The notes: generated by a model not told the origin, from the sequence alone. Positions 8,535 through 16,677 are shown, counted from the first letter of the stretch. The stretch: 41,777 bases of DNA from Burkholderiaceae bacterium (GCA_009924985.1 RFQL01000005.1:1-41777); one strand, 5' to 3'. Numbers and translations are program-made.

Positions 8535-8556
8535 AGATTAGGGTAAATACTAATCT
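8535..8556. repeat. Inverted repeat between the divergent bactofilin and lipoprotein genes
   Basis: AGATTAG and CTAATCT form a perfect 7-bp inverted repeat with an 8-base spacer, centred in the intergenic region about 60 bases before the lipoprotein start. No T run follows on either strand, so it is not a standard terminator. It could be an operator for a dimeric regulator or chance. Confidence 0.3.
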
Positions 8557-8614
8557 TGGCTAGGGTTTACATATGAAATCTCAAGAAACGATGGGGATAC
8601 CCTAAAATTAGCCC

Positions 8615-9193
8615 ATGACCAGAAAATTAGTCCCCAATTCATACCTATGGGCTACGATGGTCTTCATTGCTGTAGTGGTTTTAAGTGGGTGTAGTAAAAA
8701 TGATTCTGAAAAAACTAAGCAAGGCTATTGGCTACCCGATACCAAAGAAGAACAGCTACCCTTGGTAGCGCATAACGGTATTAGCTTCACTGGTTCCAAG
8801 GATCAAATTAAGAACCAATACAAATGTACTGAGTATGAATCCACCTTAAGTTGCAAAATAAAAGTGGATGACAAAGAAGATCACGTCTGGATTATGTTTA
8901 ACGAGGCCAATAGACTCATTGTGATCAAGCGGGAACTAGGTTATTTCAATGCAGAACAAGCACAACAGATTATTGAGCGGTTTACCCTTAAATATGGACT
9001 TGATTATGAGCCTACGGAGGGTCAAGAAAGCGCATTTAAGGCCGGTCTACGAAAAACAAAAACCTATGTATTTGGGAAGGGCCAAGTTGCTTTTCAGATT
9101 GGACGCAGTCTTAACAACCGTAATGAACTGATGTTGATTTATTACTTCCCTGAAGATGTTGGTGCCACCTTTGCAAAGAGCATTCAGAACTAG
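8615..9193 (+). CDS. Hypothetical lipoprotein
   Basis: A 192-residue predicted lipoprotein. A hydrophobic signal segment (about 11-24) ends in a lipobox LSGC, with Cys26 as the lipidation site. The mature part is mixed charged and aromatic, with two cysteines close together (KCTEYESTLSCKI), which may form a disulfide, and a C-terminal half containing ERFTLKYGLDYE and VAFQIGRSLNNR. The family is not recognised. It is convergent with flhB, the two stop regions overlapping by 4 bases. Export is well supported; function is unknown. Confidence 0.8.
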   Translation: MTRKLVPNSYLWATMVFIAVVVLSGCSKNDSEKTKQGYWLPDTKEEQLPLVAHNGISFTGSKDQIKNQYKCTEYESTLSCKIKVDDKEDHVWIMFNEANRLIVIKRELGYFNAEQAQQIIERFTLKYGLDYEPTEGQESAFKAGLRKTKTYVFGKGQVAFQIGRSLNNRNELMLIYYFPEDVGATFAKSIQN

Positions 9194-10320
9194 ATAAGCG
9201 CTCTCCCAGGCTTTAAAAGTTCAGGGGTAAATTGAACATCTGGCAAATCCTTAGTAAAACCACCATCTTTAACCTCATAGGCCCAAGCTAAAACAATTGC
9301 GATCGCCTCAAACAAAGGTGCAGGTATCGACTCTCCGATATCTAATTGATTAAAAAGATAGCGAGCTAATGGCGGTATTTGAGCAATTGGTACATTATGC
9401 TCGGTTGCAACCTCCCTAATTCGGAGAGCAAGTGCATCGGCACCCTTGGCCAAGATCATCGGGGCACTCATACGCTCAGGATCATAGCGAATAGCAACGG
9501 CATAATGCTCTGGGTTAGCCAAAACAACATCCGCTCTTTCAATCGCAGACATCATGCGCGAAGACGCAATCTGCCGCTGCCGTTGGCGCATACGTGCCTT
9601 AATCTCCGGAGAGCCCTCAGACTCCTTTAATTCCTGTTTCATCTCTTCAGGACTCATTTTAATTTGCTTGCGAAAATTAAATAATTGCAAGAACGCATCA
9701 CCAATTGCAATTGCTAGTAATGGTGCCATTAATAAAATAAATCCACTGACAATAAATGAGCTAGTGTTTTCTAGTGCCAAATTGAAATCAAGATTAATAA
9801 TCGATCGCAAAAAAGTAAATAATCCATAGAGATAGGCTGCACTAACACCTAAAATCAAAATTGTCTTAAAAATATTTTTTACTACCTCTAGCAAAACATT
9901 GGCTGAGAACATTCTGGCTAGTCCTGCAAAGATATCTAAGCGCTCTAAATTAAATCGGAATGCAAAATACGCTTTGAAGTTAACCAAAAATAAAGATGCG
10001 AAGATCGATATGATCCAAATGATCAGCAGGATTACTCCCGTTACGAATAACACAATGAGAAATGCCCCAGAGGTCCATTCCGAAATATGGTCTACCAAGG
10101 TAATTGGCTTAGAAAACTGCAGGCCAGATTGCATCATGATGACAAGCTGACGCATTAATAAGGGGCCAGCCGTCAGGATGAAAATAATAAACCCCAAGAG
10201 CAAAGCAAACGTGGTGATATCACGCGATTGCGGAAGCTGGCCCTGCTCCCGAGCGCGTTGAATCCGTCGCTCGGTCGGTTCTAGTTCTCGTTCTTGCGAA
10301 TCGTTTTGATTTTCGGCCAA
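9190..10320 (-). CDS. flhB: Flagellar type III export switch protein FlhB
   Basis: A 376-residue FlhB. The N-terminus has the family signature EPTERRIQRAREQGQLPQSRD. Four membrane segments follow at about 36-57, 84-111, 150-172 and 187-212, then the linker FRKQIKMSPEEMKQELKE and the cytoplasmic domain. FlhB forms part of the export gate and, by cutting itself at NPTH, switches export from rod/hook to filament substrates. Here the site reads NPEH (269-272, bases 9505-9516); the Asn and Pro that carry out cleavage are kept. The downstream AKGADALALRIRE and PLARYLF blocks are standard. Unlike the usual flhB-flhA order, flhA does not follow; the next gene is convergent. Confidence 0.97.
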   Translation of the reverse strand: MAENQNDSQERELEPTERRIQRAREQGQLPQSRDITTFALLLGFIIFILTAGPLLMRQLVIMMQSGLQFSKPITLVDHISEWTSGAFLIVLFVTGVILLIIWIISIFASLFLVNFKAYFAFRFNLERLDIFAGLARMFSANVLLEVVKNIFKTILILGVSAAYLYGLFTFLRSIINLDFNLALENTSSFIVSGFILLMAPLLAIAIGDAFLQLFNFRKQIKMSPEEMKQELKESEGSPEIKARMRQRQRQIASSRMMSAIERADVVLANPEHYAVAIRYDPERMSAPMILAKGADALALRIREVATEHNVPIAQIPPLARYLFNQLDIGESIPAPLFEAIAIVLAWAYEVKDGGFTKDLPDVQFTPELLKPGRALI

Positions 10321-10461
10321 TTGGGCTCCAAGGCTCTATTTTGCGGCTTAGTTTAGTTTCCATTATCCCCAATGCCTAAGCAGATTGGGGTAATTAACCG
10401 TAATGCGTGAAGACAATAAGTTATTTCCTGGGGCCAGTTATAAGCAATTGCCTAGAAATAC

Positions 10462-10488
10462 TTGTTTTAAATCAATTATTTATATAGT
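10462..10488 (+). promoter_or_regulatory. Possible sigma-70-type promoter for the ParA-like gene
   Basis: TTGTTT (10462-10467) and TATAGT (10483-10488) are separated by 15 bases, a short but tolerable spacing, about 40 bases before the ATG chosen for the ParA-like gene. The region between flhB and that ATG (10321-10528) is divergent and AT-rich. Weak evidence. Confidence 0.3.
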
Positions 10489-10528
10489 ATTAGCTCTTAA
10501 GCTATGCGTTAAAACTGGATTGATAGAC

Positions 10529-11416
10529 ATGGACACGATTAAGGTACTCATCACCAATCAAAAAGGCGGAGTCGGCAAAAGCACGATTTCTGCTAATTTG
10601 GCTGCGTATTTGGCGATCCAAGAAAGCAAAAAGGTTTCTTTAATTGACTTTGACAAGCAATCATCTGCCTCGCGCTGGGCCAGTAAGGCACCAAATATCG
10701 GTCTTGAAATTCATCAAGCTAACCTTGAGTACAAAAATAGTGGCTTAACTCTTCTAGATGCCCGCGCTATGTTGCGAAACTTTTCGCAGAATGCTGATAT
10801 TTGTATTGCTGATCTAACGTGGACACACGCCATTCCCTATGAGTTTCTCTTAGATTTTGACATCATTTTAGTACCCAGTTCGACCGCCAAGTTTGAAATG
10901 GCCAGCACAGAAATATTTATCCTTGAATATGCTCAACTCTACCTTTCCAAGTTCTCAAACAACAAACAGCTAATTCTGGTAGCCCCCAGTAGAGTGGATA
11001 AAACCTTCTCCCCTGCCACCTCGTTTACCAATTTAGAGTTTTTAAATAATTGTTTAATTGCGCCGCCCATCTTCGTTGCACCCAATATCGATGAGTATGT
11101 CTATCATGACTTCTTATTTTTATCGACTGATGAGGGAGTTTCCAATAACTTTATGGAATTTGGTCGTTTTGTGCATGACAAGATTGTTGCGCGGGCAGCC
11201 CAAAAATCCCAAGCCCCCAACCTTAACCAGTTCACTGGTCTGGTAGGAAAAAAACTAAGTATCCTGGACGATTACCGCTTGGGACGAATTCGGGCTCGCA
11301 AAGGCGAGGCTGGCGATCAGGAGGCAAGAGAGTCCATCTCCAAGAAAGTGGGTGAAATGACTACCATTTTTATACCCCACTTCCTAAAAAAGAATAAAGA
11401 CAAACCCGATCATTGA
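10529..11416 (+). CDS. ParA/MinD-like P-loop ATPase
   Basis: A 295-residue cytosolic ATPase of the ParA superfamily. The deviant Walker A is NQKGGVGKST at 10-19, carrying the signature lysine (Lys12). Walker A' is LIDFDKQ at 38-44 and Walker B is ICIADL at 91-96. The C-terminal 70 residues are basic and carry no domain recognised here. Such proteins position DNA or macromolecular assemblies on membranes or nucleoid; FlhG/FleN set flagellar number and BcsQ acts in cellulose synthesis. The divergent position next to flhB invites a flagellar-placement role, but there is no flhF here and the tail is unlike FlhG, so this is inference. The frame opens at 10403, but the ATG at 10529 gives the normal N-terminus directly before the P-loop. 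Confidence 0.82.
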   Translation: MDTIKVLITNQKGGVGKSTISANLAAYLAIQESKKVSLIDFDKQSSASRWASKAPNIGLEIHQANLEYKNSGLTLLDARAMLRNFSQNADICIADLTWTHAIPYEFLLDFDIILVPSSTAKFEMASTEIFILEYAQLYLSKFSNNKQLILVAPSRVDKTFSPATSFTNLEFLNNCLIAPPIFVAPNIDEYVYHDFLFLSTDEGVSNNFMEFGRFVHDKIVARAAQKSQAPNLNQFTGLVGKKLSILDDYRLGRIRARKGEAGDQEARESISKKVGEMTTIFIPHFLKKNKDKPDH

Positions 11417-11419
11417 TCG

Positions 11420-12313
11420 CTAGTTTGTACTTGGATGAATCGTTTCAAGCATTGCAATCATTTGCAGGTACTTAGGCGGCATCCCAAAAGAGGCTGCGTT
11501 CTCTACTCCGGTAGTCTTGGTTTTTGAGATTGCGGCTAGTATTTCTGGGTCGATCTCAATTTTTTTAGGCTCCTCGTCCAAATCAAAATCACCATTCGCT
11601 TTAGCAATCACGATCTTTTGAACGGTAGGAACATCGTTCTTGATTAAGACAATCCACGTATCCGTTAAAAGCATGCTGTTTCGAAATAAGCCCCATCGGC
11701 CCCAACAGGTTTGGCTATCAATGAAATAGGAGTCCTCTTCGTAAACCTTTAAATCACTACCGCTGTATTTGTAATGCGATACCGCGTTTTCATATAAATC
11801 AGCTACAAAAAAGTGAGTACGCTCTTCTGGTGAGATCTCAGTGGGTGCTAGGGCGGGCAATAAAGCCTCAAAGGCCTTTAAATCAAGCATACATTGCGCT
11901 ACCCTTGTCTCAGGATTGGGATGTGATGCGCCATGCATGAAATCGGATTCCAGCGCTTTTGTTCCATCTGGAAGATATTGATCGGCTAACTTTTTAAGGA
12001 CTGAAAACAAAGCAATTGATCGACTCGACAAGCCATATTTGCTAATCCAGTATTTTTCAATCTCAAGAGTGGCTTGCGAGAGCTGTTTTAAGAGTTGCTC
12101 GTCTTTTGTAAAGTGGGCGCTGTAATTAAAGAAGATTTGGTTGAGGCGCTCCTCTGCCCCATTCGAGTTCTTGACCTTAGCGTGCCAAAATTCATTAAAG
12201 TCCTGGTAGTTAGCACGTGAACAATAAGGCAAATAAGTAACCACATTAAATAAGGCTTGACACATTACATCTGCACCAGATTTACCGCCTAATACAGTAT
12301 TAAAGAGTCCCAA
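11420..12313 (-). CDS. Hypothetical protein, 297 residues
   Basis: No family recognised. The protein is predicted soluble, acidic and mostly helical in its first half (for example LLKQLSQATLEIEKYW and ALFSVLKKLADQYL), with a more strand-rich second half containing DSQTCWGRWGLFRNSMLL and VQKIVIAKANGDFDLDEE. No signal peptide or membrane helix is seen. It lies convergent to the ParA-like gene with only 3 bases between stops, and downstream of a small membrane-protein gene on the same strand. Coding is supported by its length and balanced composition. Confidence 0.75.
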   Translation of the reverse strand: MGLFNTVLGGKSGADVMCQALFNVVTYLPYCSRANYQDFNEFWHAKVKNSNGAEERLNQIFFNYSAHFTKDEQLLKQLSQATLEIEKYWISKYGLSSRSIALFSVLKKLADQYLPDGTKALESDFMHGASHPNPETRVAQCMLDLKAFEALLPALAPTEISPEERTHFFVADLYENAVSHYKYSGSDLKVYEEDSYFIDSQTCWGRWGLFRNSMLLTDTWIVLIKNDVPTVQKIVIAKANGDFDLDEEPKKIEIDPEILAAISKTKTTGVENAASFGMPPKYLQMIAMLETIHPSTN

Positions 12314-12345
12314 AAGAATACTTTCTGATCAAAAAGTGCAATGCG

Positions 12346-12606
12346 CTAATTTTTTTTATTCAACTGCATCAATCGTTCAGCATGCTCTTTCATTTGCTGA
12401 AGCTTACGATTTCGATTCTCAACCTCATAGTTATACAGCATTGCCTCATATAAGCGCTTACGTAAAAGCTCTGAAAGCAGTACGATAATAAATAGGTTGA
12501 AAAACATCCACCAGTGGTCGGCTACCAATAGAATATCGGCGATGCCAAGGCATATGACACTTACTAAGCGTAGAAAGTTTGTTTCAGAAAACTGTACTTC
12601 ATTCAT
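12346..12606 (-). CDS. Small membrane protein with a charged helical tail
   Basis: An 86-residue protein with two hydrophobic helices (about 12-28 and 31-46) and a long basic, coiled-coil-like C-terminus (about 48-86, ENRNRKLQQMKEHAERLMQL). Both ends are likely cytoplasmic. No known family. It lies 32 bases upstream of the 297-residue hypothetical gene on the same strand and about 150 bases downstream of the Sel1 lipoprotein gene, so it may start a separate transcript. The ribosome-binding site is weak. Confidence 0.65.
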   Translation of the reverse strand: MNEVQFSETNFLRLVSVICLGIADILLVADHWWMFFNLFIIVLLSELLRKRLYEAMLYNYEVENRNRKLQQMKEHAERLMQLNKKN

Positions 12607-12758
12607 TGCTCAAAACCCAAAATTTTTGATAGGACACTCTTTATATCAAAAAAATGTAGAGCCCTCTACCATTTGGCTACCCAAAGTAGTGCAATTCAAG
12701 GCTGATTTGTAAAATTTAATCTGAATAACAATAATAAGGCATTGATTTATATTAATTT

Positions 12759-13331
12759 TTAGGAATTCGGGTCAGCCTCTAGCTGTTTGACCATTTGATC
12801 AGATTTCACCTGCAGCTCAGGGCTTAATTTAGTTTTATACGCATCTGCTTCAGCCTTGGCAATTGGATTACCACCCTTTTGAGCAGATATAACCATCCAG
12901 GCATAGCCTCGAGCTGGGTCTTGCTTGACTCCCCTGCCATCCATGTACATTTTTGCGAGGTTGTAGCTTCCAACCGAGCTACCTGCAAGTGCTGCTTTTT
13001 TAAACCAAAAGGCAGCTTGGGTCTCGTCCCTCTCCAAATTGACCCCATACTCATAGCGGCCACCCAACTCCACCATCGCCATGGTATTGCCATGGTCGGC
13101 AGATTTAATCATCCAAAACCAGCCTTGGCCAACATCTTGCTCAGTACCGATTCCTTGTAAATACATTTTTGATAAATCGTATTCAGCTCGGGTATCACCT
13201 AACTCGGATAGCTTTTTAAATAGTGCAAATGCTTTTTGGTAGTCGCCACCCTCATAGGCAGATCGTGCACGTTGATAATCCGAACAGGCGACCACAAAAA
13301 GACTGAAGACTAGAATCAAAAAAACTCGCAT
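12759..13331 (-). CDS. Sel1-repeat lipoprotein
   Basis: A 190-residue lipoprotein. Signal segment 1-15 ends in a lipobox VVAC (Cys16). The rest is made of Sel1/TPR-like repeats, about 36 residues each, seen as AEYDLSKMYLQGIG with WMIKSADHGN, AMVELGGRYEYGV with FKKAALAGS, and GSYNLAKMYMDGRGV with WMVISAQKG. Such solenoids hold protein partners. Vibrio MotX, a stator-anchoring T-ring protein, is also a Sel1-repeat protein, so its position in the gene string after motAB hints at an envelope motility role. Here it is lipidated, unlike MotX, so this is only a hypothesis. Confidence 0.85.
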   Translation of the reverse strand: MRVFLILVFSLFVVACSDYQRARSAYEGGDYQKAFALFKKLSELGDTRAEYDLSKMYLQGIGTEQDVGQGWFWMIKSADHGNTMAMVELGGRYEYGVNLERDETQAAFWFKKAALAGSSVGSYNLAKMYMDGRGVKQDPARGYAWMVISAQKGGNPIAKAEADAYKTKLSPELQVKSDQMVKQLEADPNS

Positions 13332-13359
13332 ATTGATTAAGCTGAAATCTACAGGTTCA

Positions 13360-13770
13360 TTACTTCTTAGCTGGTGTTTTGGGGGCTACTGCATCGGCTG
13401 CCTTAGGTGGCAAATCCTTTAGATCTTCATCTTCCTCGGCATTATCGCCAGCTGGTTTAGCATTGACTAAGGGGGCTGCTTTGGGCTCAACACGATAACT
13501 GGCGCCGAGATCACTACCCACTGAGCGAGCAAACCCACCAATATAACGGCGACCTAGATCTGGGTAATACGGCTCACTTGCCAAATAACCTTTGCTACGA
13601 ATACACGATTGCGTATTAATACTTCCCTCACAGCTCGCTACTGCTGAAAGACGACCAACCTCGTATTGCTCACCAAGGAAAAAAATGAATACGATGAATC
13701 CCAAAGGAGCTACAAGCCAGATCAGTAGCTTTTTGAGATAGCCAATCAACATATCGACTTTTGGATTCAT
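13360..13770 (-). CDS. Hypothetical single-pass membrane protein
   Basis: A 136-residue protein with a short cytoplasmic N-terminus, one membrane helix at about 13-32 (LIWLVAPLGFIVFIFFL), a periplasmic segment with two cysteines (SCEGSINTQSCI) that could form a small disulfide loop, and a disordered tail rich in Ala, Pro, Lys and acidic residues. It belongs to no family I recognise. It sits 13 bases after the preceding TPR-like gene and 28 bases before the Sel1 lipoprotein, so the three probably share a transcript running on from motAB. Confidence 0.7.
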   Translation of the reverse strand: MNPKVDMLIGYLKKLLIWLVAPLGFIVFIFFLGEQYEVGRLSAVASCEGSINTQSCIRSKGYLASEPYYPDLGRRYIGGFARSVGSDLGASYRVEPKAAPLVNAKPAGDNAEEDEDLKDLPPKAADAVAPKTPAKK

Positions 13771-13783
13771 CTTGATGCTCTCC

Positions 13784-14386
13784 TTATTGGCGAGAAATTT
13801 TACTTGTTTCTGAATCTAAGCGACTAGTTTGGCTAATTGATTTACGCGTATTAGACATGGATTCATTATTATGAAGACGGGCATACACCTCAATGGTGCG
13901 CGGGTCATTATGAATAGCTGAGTTTCTCATGGCATTGTACATATCTGCCGCAGCGTTCTTCTTGCCAATATCCAGATAGCTCATTGCAGCACAGTAATAA
14001 AAATCGGTTGCCTTATCTTTATTCTTTACCCCAACATAGCCAAGATCAGCAATTTCGCCCAAGTATTTGCAAGCATCAGGGTTCTTACTGGAAGCATTGA
14101 TCATTAAATTCTTTTCAGCCAGCCTAAATTGGTCCAGAGCATAACGACGAAACACTGTAGCAGACAATATAAAGTCGGGGTCTGTAATTAAGGTCGCTCT
14201 ACCAACATAGTATTTACCGCGCTCATAGGCTATCAAACCGCGGTAATAACTTGCATCAAGATCTTTTTGTTTTACCAAGTCATCAAGGCGATCAGTAACT
14301 CGAATGATAGCCATATTGTATTTAATGACTTCATCTTCAGGCTGAATGCATTTGGGATTTTGTACGCAAGCAATAGCCAGAATCAT
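13784..14386 (-). CDS. TPR/Sel1-like secreted protein, 5' end frameshifted
   Basis: The 200-residue open frame starts at an internal ATG. It is helical with TPR/Sel1-like spacing (ACKYLGEIADLGYVGVKNKDKATDFYYCAA would be one repeat pair, split here as ACKYLGEIADLGY and ATDFYYCAA), and has a Ser-rich tail. The frame stays open upstream to 14560 and there encodes IVLFALATLINSPTWS, a clear signal-peptide core followed by a Lys/Pro/Glu-rich linker. The natural start is probably the ATG at 14567, 3 bases after the motB stop, but one extra base within the first five codons puts it out of frame. If that base is an error, the protein is about 260 residues and exported to the periplasm, beside the stator. 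Confidence 0.65.
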   Translation of the reverse strand: MILAIACVQNPKCIQPEDEVIKYNMAIIRVTDRLDDLVKQKDLDASYYRGLIAYERGKYYVGRATLITDPDFILSATVFRRYALDQFRLAEKNLMINASSKNPDACKYLGEIADLGYVGVKNKDKATDFYYCAAMSYLDIGKKNAAADMYNAMRNSAIHNDPRTIEVYARLHNNESMSNTRKSISQTSRLDSETSKISRQ

Positions 14387-14570
14387 CTTTCCATACAGAC
14401 GTTGATATCGAAGGAAGAGTTTTTCAGCTTCACTTTGAGGCTTTGTTTTTGGTTTTACGGCTTCAGAGTAAGCTTGCTCTTCAGGGGGCGATGACTTCTT
14501 TTCAACAGACCAAGTGGGACTATTGATTAAAGTTGCGAGAGCAAACAGAACAATTCTTGATGTTCATGGC

Positions 14571-15800
14571 TTATTTACCCAAGCTATCGCTTTTTTGAGC
14601 TGGTTTTGCTGGCAACTCCAGTTGCGGATTACGCGGTGATTTCTTTTCCTCTTCTTTAGGCACTAATGGTGCTGGAGCCCTTAAGTTTGGTGGTATCTCT
14701 TGCGCTCCAGGCTTGACATTCTCAGATGCTGGTTTTGGTGGTGGAGGTGGAGTTTTCTTAGCCTCTTCCTTAGGTGCTGGTGGGGCTTTCTTAGCCTCTT
14801 CCTTAGGTGGTGCTGGGGGCGCTTTCTTTGGCTCTTCCTTAGGCATAAATTGCGCTGGCGCTTTTAAATTTGGGGGTATCTCTTGTGTACCAGGTTTGAC
14901 GTTATCTGGGAGCTTTTCAACTCTTGCTTTTTCATAAGCTGTTTTATCAGCATTATTAATGGGCTTCTTATTTAGAATCGTTATGGAGATCCGGCGGTTT
15001 AAGGGATCTTTTGGGTCTTGCGCATTTAATGGAATCGTATCGGCAAAACCAATCACCTGAGATACTTTTGACTCATTTAAGCCGCCAGCGACCATTTCAC
15101 GTCGTGCTGCAAGCGCTCGTTCTGTCGATAACTCCCAATTACTATAACTAGCATTTGCACTGTAGCGAGTATTGTCTGTATGCCCCTCGATACGAATCGT
15201 GTTCGGTGAGCTTTTTAGTGCATTCCCAATAATACGCAGGAGACGCTTTGCAGCGGGTGTGGGATTTGCACTCCCAGAGGCAAAGAGTGGTTTATTTTTC
15301 TCATCGACCACCTGAATTCTCAAACCCTCGGCTGAGATATCCATGAAAATCTGTCCCTTGGCATTTTTTAACTCGGGATCAGAATCGACCTGTTTATTGA
15401 TATCGTCTCGAACCATCTCATTCTTGGTGCGATCTTTGCGAGCATTCTCAATTTCAGTTACCGAAGAATCACTAATCCGGCGTTGCTCAGTATCCGCATC
15501 GGCACGACTTTCTTCACCAACATTTTTTGAGATATTGTCACCGCCACCTTTAATAATTCGGGTTGCATCTCCCGAACCTTGGCCGCCAGATAATGAGACC
15601 CGTAATGGATTCTGAAAGTAGGAAGAAATACCTGCAAGGTCACCGGCCGTGGTGGAACCTAAAACCCACATGAGCAAGAAGAAAGCCATCATCGCTGTCA
15701 CGAAGTCAGCATATGCAATCTTCCAAGCGCCTCCGTGATGTCCATGACCGCCTTTTTTAACGCGCTTAATAACAATTGGCGGCGCGTCATTTTTGGCCAT
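14571..15800 (-). CDS. motB: Flagellar stator protein MotB with extended Pro/Lys-rich tail
   Basis: A 409-residue MotB. The N-terminus carries the basic stretch KRVKKGGHGHHGGAWK and the single membrane helix with the proton-binding Asp32 in YADFVTAMMAFF. After the plug/linker, an OmpA-like peptidoglycan-binding domain spans about 160-276, with GHTDN at 206-210, NWELSTERA at 221-229 and Arg269-Arg270. Residues 280-409 form an unusual tail rich in Pro, Lys, Glu and Ala, containing a near repeat of NVKPGxQEIPPNLxAPA (300-316 and 361-377) and KEEAKKAPPAP units. With MotA it forms the proton-driven stator. It starts 2 bases after the motA stop behind an AAAGGAAAA ribosome-binding site. Confidence 0.97.
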   Translation of the reverse strand: MAKNDAPPIVIKRVKKGGHGHHGGAWKIAYADFVTAMMAFFLLMWVLGSTTAGDLAGISSYFQNPLRVSLSGGQGSGDATRIIKGGGDNISKNVGEESRADADTEQRRISDSSVTEIENARKDRTKNEMVRDDINKQVDSDPELKNAKGQIFMDISAEGLRIQVVDEKNKPLFASGSANPTPAAKRLLRIIGNALKSSPNTIRIEGHTDNTRYSANASYSNWELSTERALAARREMVAGGLNESKVSQVIGFADTIPLNAQDPKDPLNRRISITILNKKPINNADKTAYEKARVEKLPDNVKPGTQEIPPNLKAPAQFMPKEEPKKAPPAPPKEEAKKAPPAPKEEAKKTPPPPPKPASENVKPGAQEIPPNLRAPAPLVPKEEEKKSPRNPQLELPAKPAQKSDSLGK

Positions 15801-15802
15801 GA

Positions 15803-16645
15803 CTATTTTCCTTTAACTGCTTTGGTACCCTCATCCAACTCTGCAAACGTTGGACGTTGATAGGTGAACAATACCTTGCGTCCAAATTCAACAGCTGCTG
15901 CAGGTGGGAAATTATTCAAGCTAGCTATCAAAATGGCCTTTATAGCCATGTAAGAACGTGTATCTGCCTCGAGGTTTTGCTCTAACACTTTAGCAACCGG
16001 TGATACGAAGGCGTAGGCCAATAAAATTCCCAAGAAGGTACCTACCAGCGCTGCGCCAATCAGCTTTCCGAGTTCAGCGGGAGGAAGTCCAATAGAACCC
16101 ATGGTATGCACTACGCCCATCACCGCAGCAACAATTCCGAACGCCGGTAAACCATCACCCACGTTTGTTACGGATGCAACTGGAATATGCCCTTCTTGAT
16201 GATGAACGTCTAACTCCTGCTCCATCAAGCTCTCAATTTGAATCACATCCAAAGAGCCGCCGAGCATCATTCTTAAGTAATCGGTAATGAAATCGACTAG
16301 ATGGTGGTCTTTGGTGACTGACGGATATTTCTCAAACATTGGGCTTGCCTCTGGCTCTTCAATGTCACCCTCTAGCGACATCAATCCATCCCGCTTAATC
16401 TTTTGCAAAATCTCAAACATTAGACACAGTAAATCTAAGTGCATTTGCTTCACTGCAGATTTAGTTTTAAAGGCACTACCGAGTGCCGCAAAGGTCTTCT
16501 TCAGGTTAATCATGCTGTTTGAGGCAATCATGGTCCCAACAGCAGCGCCTACGATGGTCAACACTTCAGTGGGTTGCCATAACACCGCGATGTTTCCACC
16601 ATGGAGGGCGTAACCCCCCAAGGCGCAACTCATTGCAATGACCAA
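15803..16645 (-). CDS. motA: Flagellar stator protein MotA
   Basis: A 280-residue MotA with four membrane segments: about 1-15, 24-40, 157-178 and 188-208. The prolines of the last two segments, which couple proton flow to torque, are present in DGLPAFGIVAAVMG and YAFVSPVAKVLE. The large cytoplasmic loop between segments two and three interacts with FliG. The only start in this frame is a TTG at 16645 with no ribosome-binding site. An ATG at 16658 lies behind a GGTGAAA site but is out of frame by one base; deleting one C would give MNIRLVIAMSCALGGY, a more normal MotA start. The gene follows flgL by about 20-30 bases and leads into motB. Confidence 0.93.
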   Translation of the reverse strand: MVIAMSCALGGYALHGGNIAVLWQPTEVLTIVGAAVGTMIASNSMINLKKTFAALGSAFKTKSAVKQMHLDLLCLMFEILQKIKRDGLMSLEGDIEEPEASPMFEKYPSVTKDHHLVDFITDYLRMMLGGSLDVIQIESLMEQELDVHHQEGHIPVASVTNVGDGLPAFGIVAAVMGVVHTMGSIGLPPAELGKLIGAALVGTFLGILLAYAFVSPVAKVLEQNLEADTRSYMAIKAILIASLNNFPPAAAVEFGRKVLFTYQRPTFAELDEGTKAVKGK

Positions 16646-16677
16646 TCGGAATATTCATACGTTTATTTCACCAAAAA

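Noticed and set aside
10403-10528. N-terminal extension of the ParA-like protein from the ATG at 10403
   Set aside because: The extra 42 residues precede the normal P-loop start, look non-coding and cover the likely promoter.
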